Source: Campylobacterota bacterium
Lineage (GTDB): Bacteria > Campylobacterota > Campylobacteria > Campylobacterales > Arcobacteraceae
Direction of reading: 5' to 3'
NCBI GenBank assembly: GCA_003643835.1
Contig: QMKX01000015.1
Location: 1 to 35,936 of the forward strand
Length of the DNA: 35,936 bases
In this document: piece by piece, positions 34,331 through 35,936 of the stretch
How positions within the stretch are numbered: position 1 is the first letter of the stretch
Layout: every line of letters begins with the position of its first letter
Translations under genes and position numbers: made by a program
Notes under the pieces: model-generated
What the model was told of the DNA's origin: nothing
Databases searched by the model: none
What the model saw: the letters and a program-made list of their open reading frames with translations, nothing else

Positions 34331-35627
34331 ATGACAAACAATATTATATATCGCAAAATTGTTTCACTTGTAGAAAGCCCCTGCTTAAATGAGATAGAAT
34401 ATATCTCTCTTTTATATAACCAAAATAAGAGTTTGCCAGACCTTAAATATATGCGAACAAAACAATTAAAAAGCTATTCAATAAAACTTATGATTTTTAA
34501 TTTATTAATGTTAAATTTATGCACTTGTGTCGAGGCAAGAAAAATTGATGAAGCAAAACATGATAAAGTAGTAGATAAAGTTGTACCAAACAAATAAATA
34601 AAATTTTACAAACAAACAAACCCAAATTACAAAAAATATTTTGTTTTTGATAAATATATTGGTTTTAGAAATAACAATATAATCACAAATGGTAAAATAA
34701 ACAATAAAAATATAGTTGTTGATAGAAATGGAAATTTGTTAAAAGGTTTCGAAAAGTACAAAAGAGTGCAGATACTAAAAAACAATATCATATTTGTCAC
34801 CAAAAATAAAAATAAATATTGGAAGCTAATTGATGAATATGGTAAAGATATAACAAAATGGTATGAATATAATAAAATAAGATTTGACAGAATCATCAGC
34901 AAAGAAAATAATATAATATTTTTGCTTGTATCTAAAAATACTCCAACACCAAAATATCCACATCAAACGGCACATTCAATTATTGATCAAACTGGTAAAA
35001 TAATAATTGGCTACAAATACCAACATTTTAATTATGATGATATGCCAAAAAATTTAATAGGGTTTAGATACGAAACAGACAAAGGCGATACATATTGGGA
35101 TATATATAACACTAAAACATGGGAAAAGATACTGACTCTTGATTCTTCAATAGGTTTGGGATATAATCATTATGGGGATTATATTGAAGTTTACGAAAGC
35201 GGACAAAATACAAGTTTTATGAATATGTCAGGTAAAATTGTCCATTCATATAATAATAAAATGTATTTTTCAGAAGGTTTGTCACCTGTTGTTTATTATA
35301 ATTTATGGTAAAAAATAGAACAAACATATTTATACTCTACAAAACATAATTTTAGTTATGATAAGGGCAAATGGGGTTTTATTGACAAAGATGGCAAAAT
35401 GGTAATCAAAAATAAATTTAGCATGGTTGATAATTTAAAAATGGATTAGCAAAAATTAAAAATAATGTATGTTTGGCTTTATAAATAAAAATTCAAAAAT
35501 AGTTATTCCGACAATTTTTAGCAAAGTCCAAAGGCAAGGCTTTGACAATATGTTAGTAGGGGCAAAATTTGAAACTAAATGGGGTTTTTTAAATAAAACA
35601 GGCAAATGTTTGGAAATAAAACAATGA
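34331..35627 (+). pseudogene. WG-repeat protein gene broken by two stops and two frameshifts
   Basis: ATG 34331 (AAAAAGGAG upstream) opens 88 codons with a hydrophobic helix (SIKLMIFNLLMLNLCTC) ending at TAA 34595. The same frame goes on through IKFYKQTNPNYKKYFVF and WG-like repeats (IIDQTGKIIIGYKYQHFNYD) to TAA 35309. It then continues KIEQTYLY...KGKWGFIDKDGKMVIKNKF to TAG 35447. Removing a one-base loss in an A-run (35437-35441) restores NGLAKIKNNV, and a second one-base loss near 35471 restores FGFINKNSKIVIP and ETKWGFLNKTGK to TGA 35625. WG repeats form beta-rich surface or periplasmic domains. Function of the original is unknown. Confidence 0.85.
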
Positions 35628-35671
35628 AAAACTATTTAAAAAAGCTTATAACTTTAATTTTTTAATATTTA

Positions 35672-35936
35672 AGGTCACCTCTAAAAACCTCTATGCTCAT
35701 AGCTTTAGGATAGCTTTTCATATTGTTGAGTTCTGTTTTGATGGACTACCTGGGTAATTCGAAAGACAGAACTCAACAATATGAAAAGCTATACAAAGCC
35801 CGTAGGGAAGGGTAGTTTTAGCGAAAAAAGTCCATAAAAATTCTTGAATTAACCAGTTAGTACTTCAAAAGTAGCCGTGGCGATTTTGCTTTGCAAAAAC
35901 TTTCTGCGAAAAACTGCTCCTTCTATGAGCTATAGA
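35672..35936. mobile_element. Second MITE-like element (right end beyond window)
   Basis: The left terminus AGGTCACCTCTAAAAACCTC matches the right terminus (inverted) of the 16-kb element. The right part AAACTTTCTGCGAAAAACTG then CTCCTTCTATGAGCTATAGA (to 35936) matches 16263-16302 with one difference. About 17 bp of the right terminus should lie just outside. The body has the AAAAGTAGCCGTGGCGATT module followed by a TTTTGC-TTT-GCAAAA hairpin, and a 26-bp perfect inverted repeat at 35710-35735/35767-35792. No coding sequence; 35628-35671 shows nothing else. Confidence 0.75.
35710..35792. repeat. 26-bp perfect inverted repeat within the second element
   Basis: ATAGCTTTTCATATTGTTGA then GTTCTG (35710-35735) is exactly complementary to 35767-35792. 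With a few more inner pairs the stem reaches about 30 bp around a roughly 22-nt loop that contains ACCTGGGTAATTC. This block has no counterpart in the 16-kb element, so it looks like a nested insertion or inverted duplication. Confidence 0.8.

Overview
The window is AT-rich and tightly packed, with many 4-16 bp gene overlaps. The gene set (a GspC-N type II secretion cluster, psrABC, a prfB without programmed frameshift, a short RecO, a DHH-type pyrophosphatase) points to a free-living, sulfur-respiring Campylobacterota of the Sulfurimonas/Sulfurovum kind. That placement is inferred from gene content and protein style, not from a search.

Layout. 1-5040 (minus) is a type II secretion operon in the order gspK-gspL-gspM-gspN-like-gspC-gspD, with gspD cut by the window edge. 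5180-6919 (plus) holds a LolA-like periplasmic protein and an outer-membrane beta-barrel. 6910-8917 (minus) is a two-gene restriction-modification system of MjaI (CTAG) type whose methyltransferase carries a degenerate staphylococcal-nuclease-like tail. 8922-9965 is an MscS channel. 10065-11148 contains a small zinc-ribbon protein, short ORF remnants and a YoeB/RelE-type toxin-antitoxin pair. 11261-17350 (minus) is a decaying defence block: a WYL regulator with a frameshift, a type I methylase gene with an in-frame stop, dinD with a frameshift, an apparently intact hsdS, and an AAA ATPase reduced to about 73 codons. No hsdR is present.

17363-24666 (minus) is a long housekeeping operon, gspG-pseudopilin-polA-mdh-MurF-like-aspS. 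It is followed by glmM-lspA (plus), prfB-recO (minus), ppaC (plus) and tRNA-Ala(GGC) (minus). 29564-34001 is psrABC, a Tat-exported molybdoenzyme with its iron-sulfur subunit and NrfD-type membrane anchor, probably for polysulfide or thiosulfate reduction. 34331-35627 is a WG-repeat gene broken by at least four lesions.

The most unusual feature is a family of dispersed repeats. Two elements (16023-16319 and 35672 to beyond the window end) have roughly 35-bp terminal inverted repeats like a MITE. They contain modules with conserved flanks and small hairpins whose stems differ between copies in a compensatory way. Modules from the same family occur without termini at 10541-10666, directly after the toxin gene, and again at 32676-32730, where they supply the first ~18 codons of psrC. 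Housekeeping genes here are intact while accessory genes carry many lesions, which fits real decay better than random sequencing error, although several lesions are single-base indels and need read-level confirmation.
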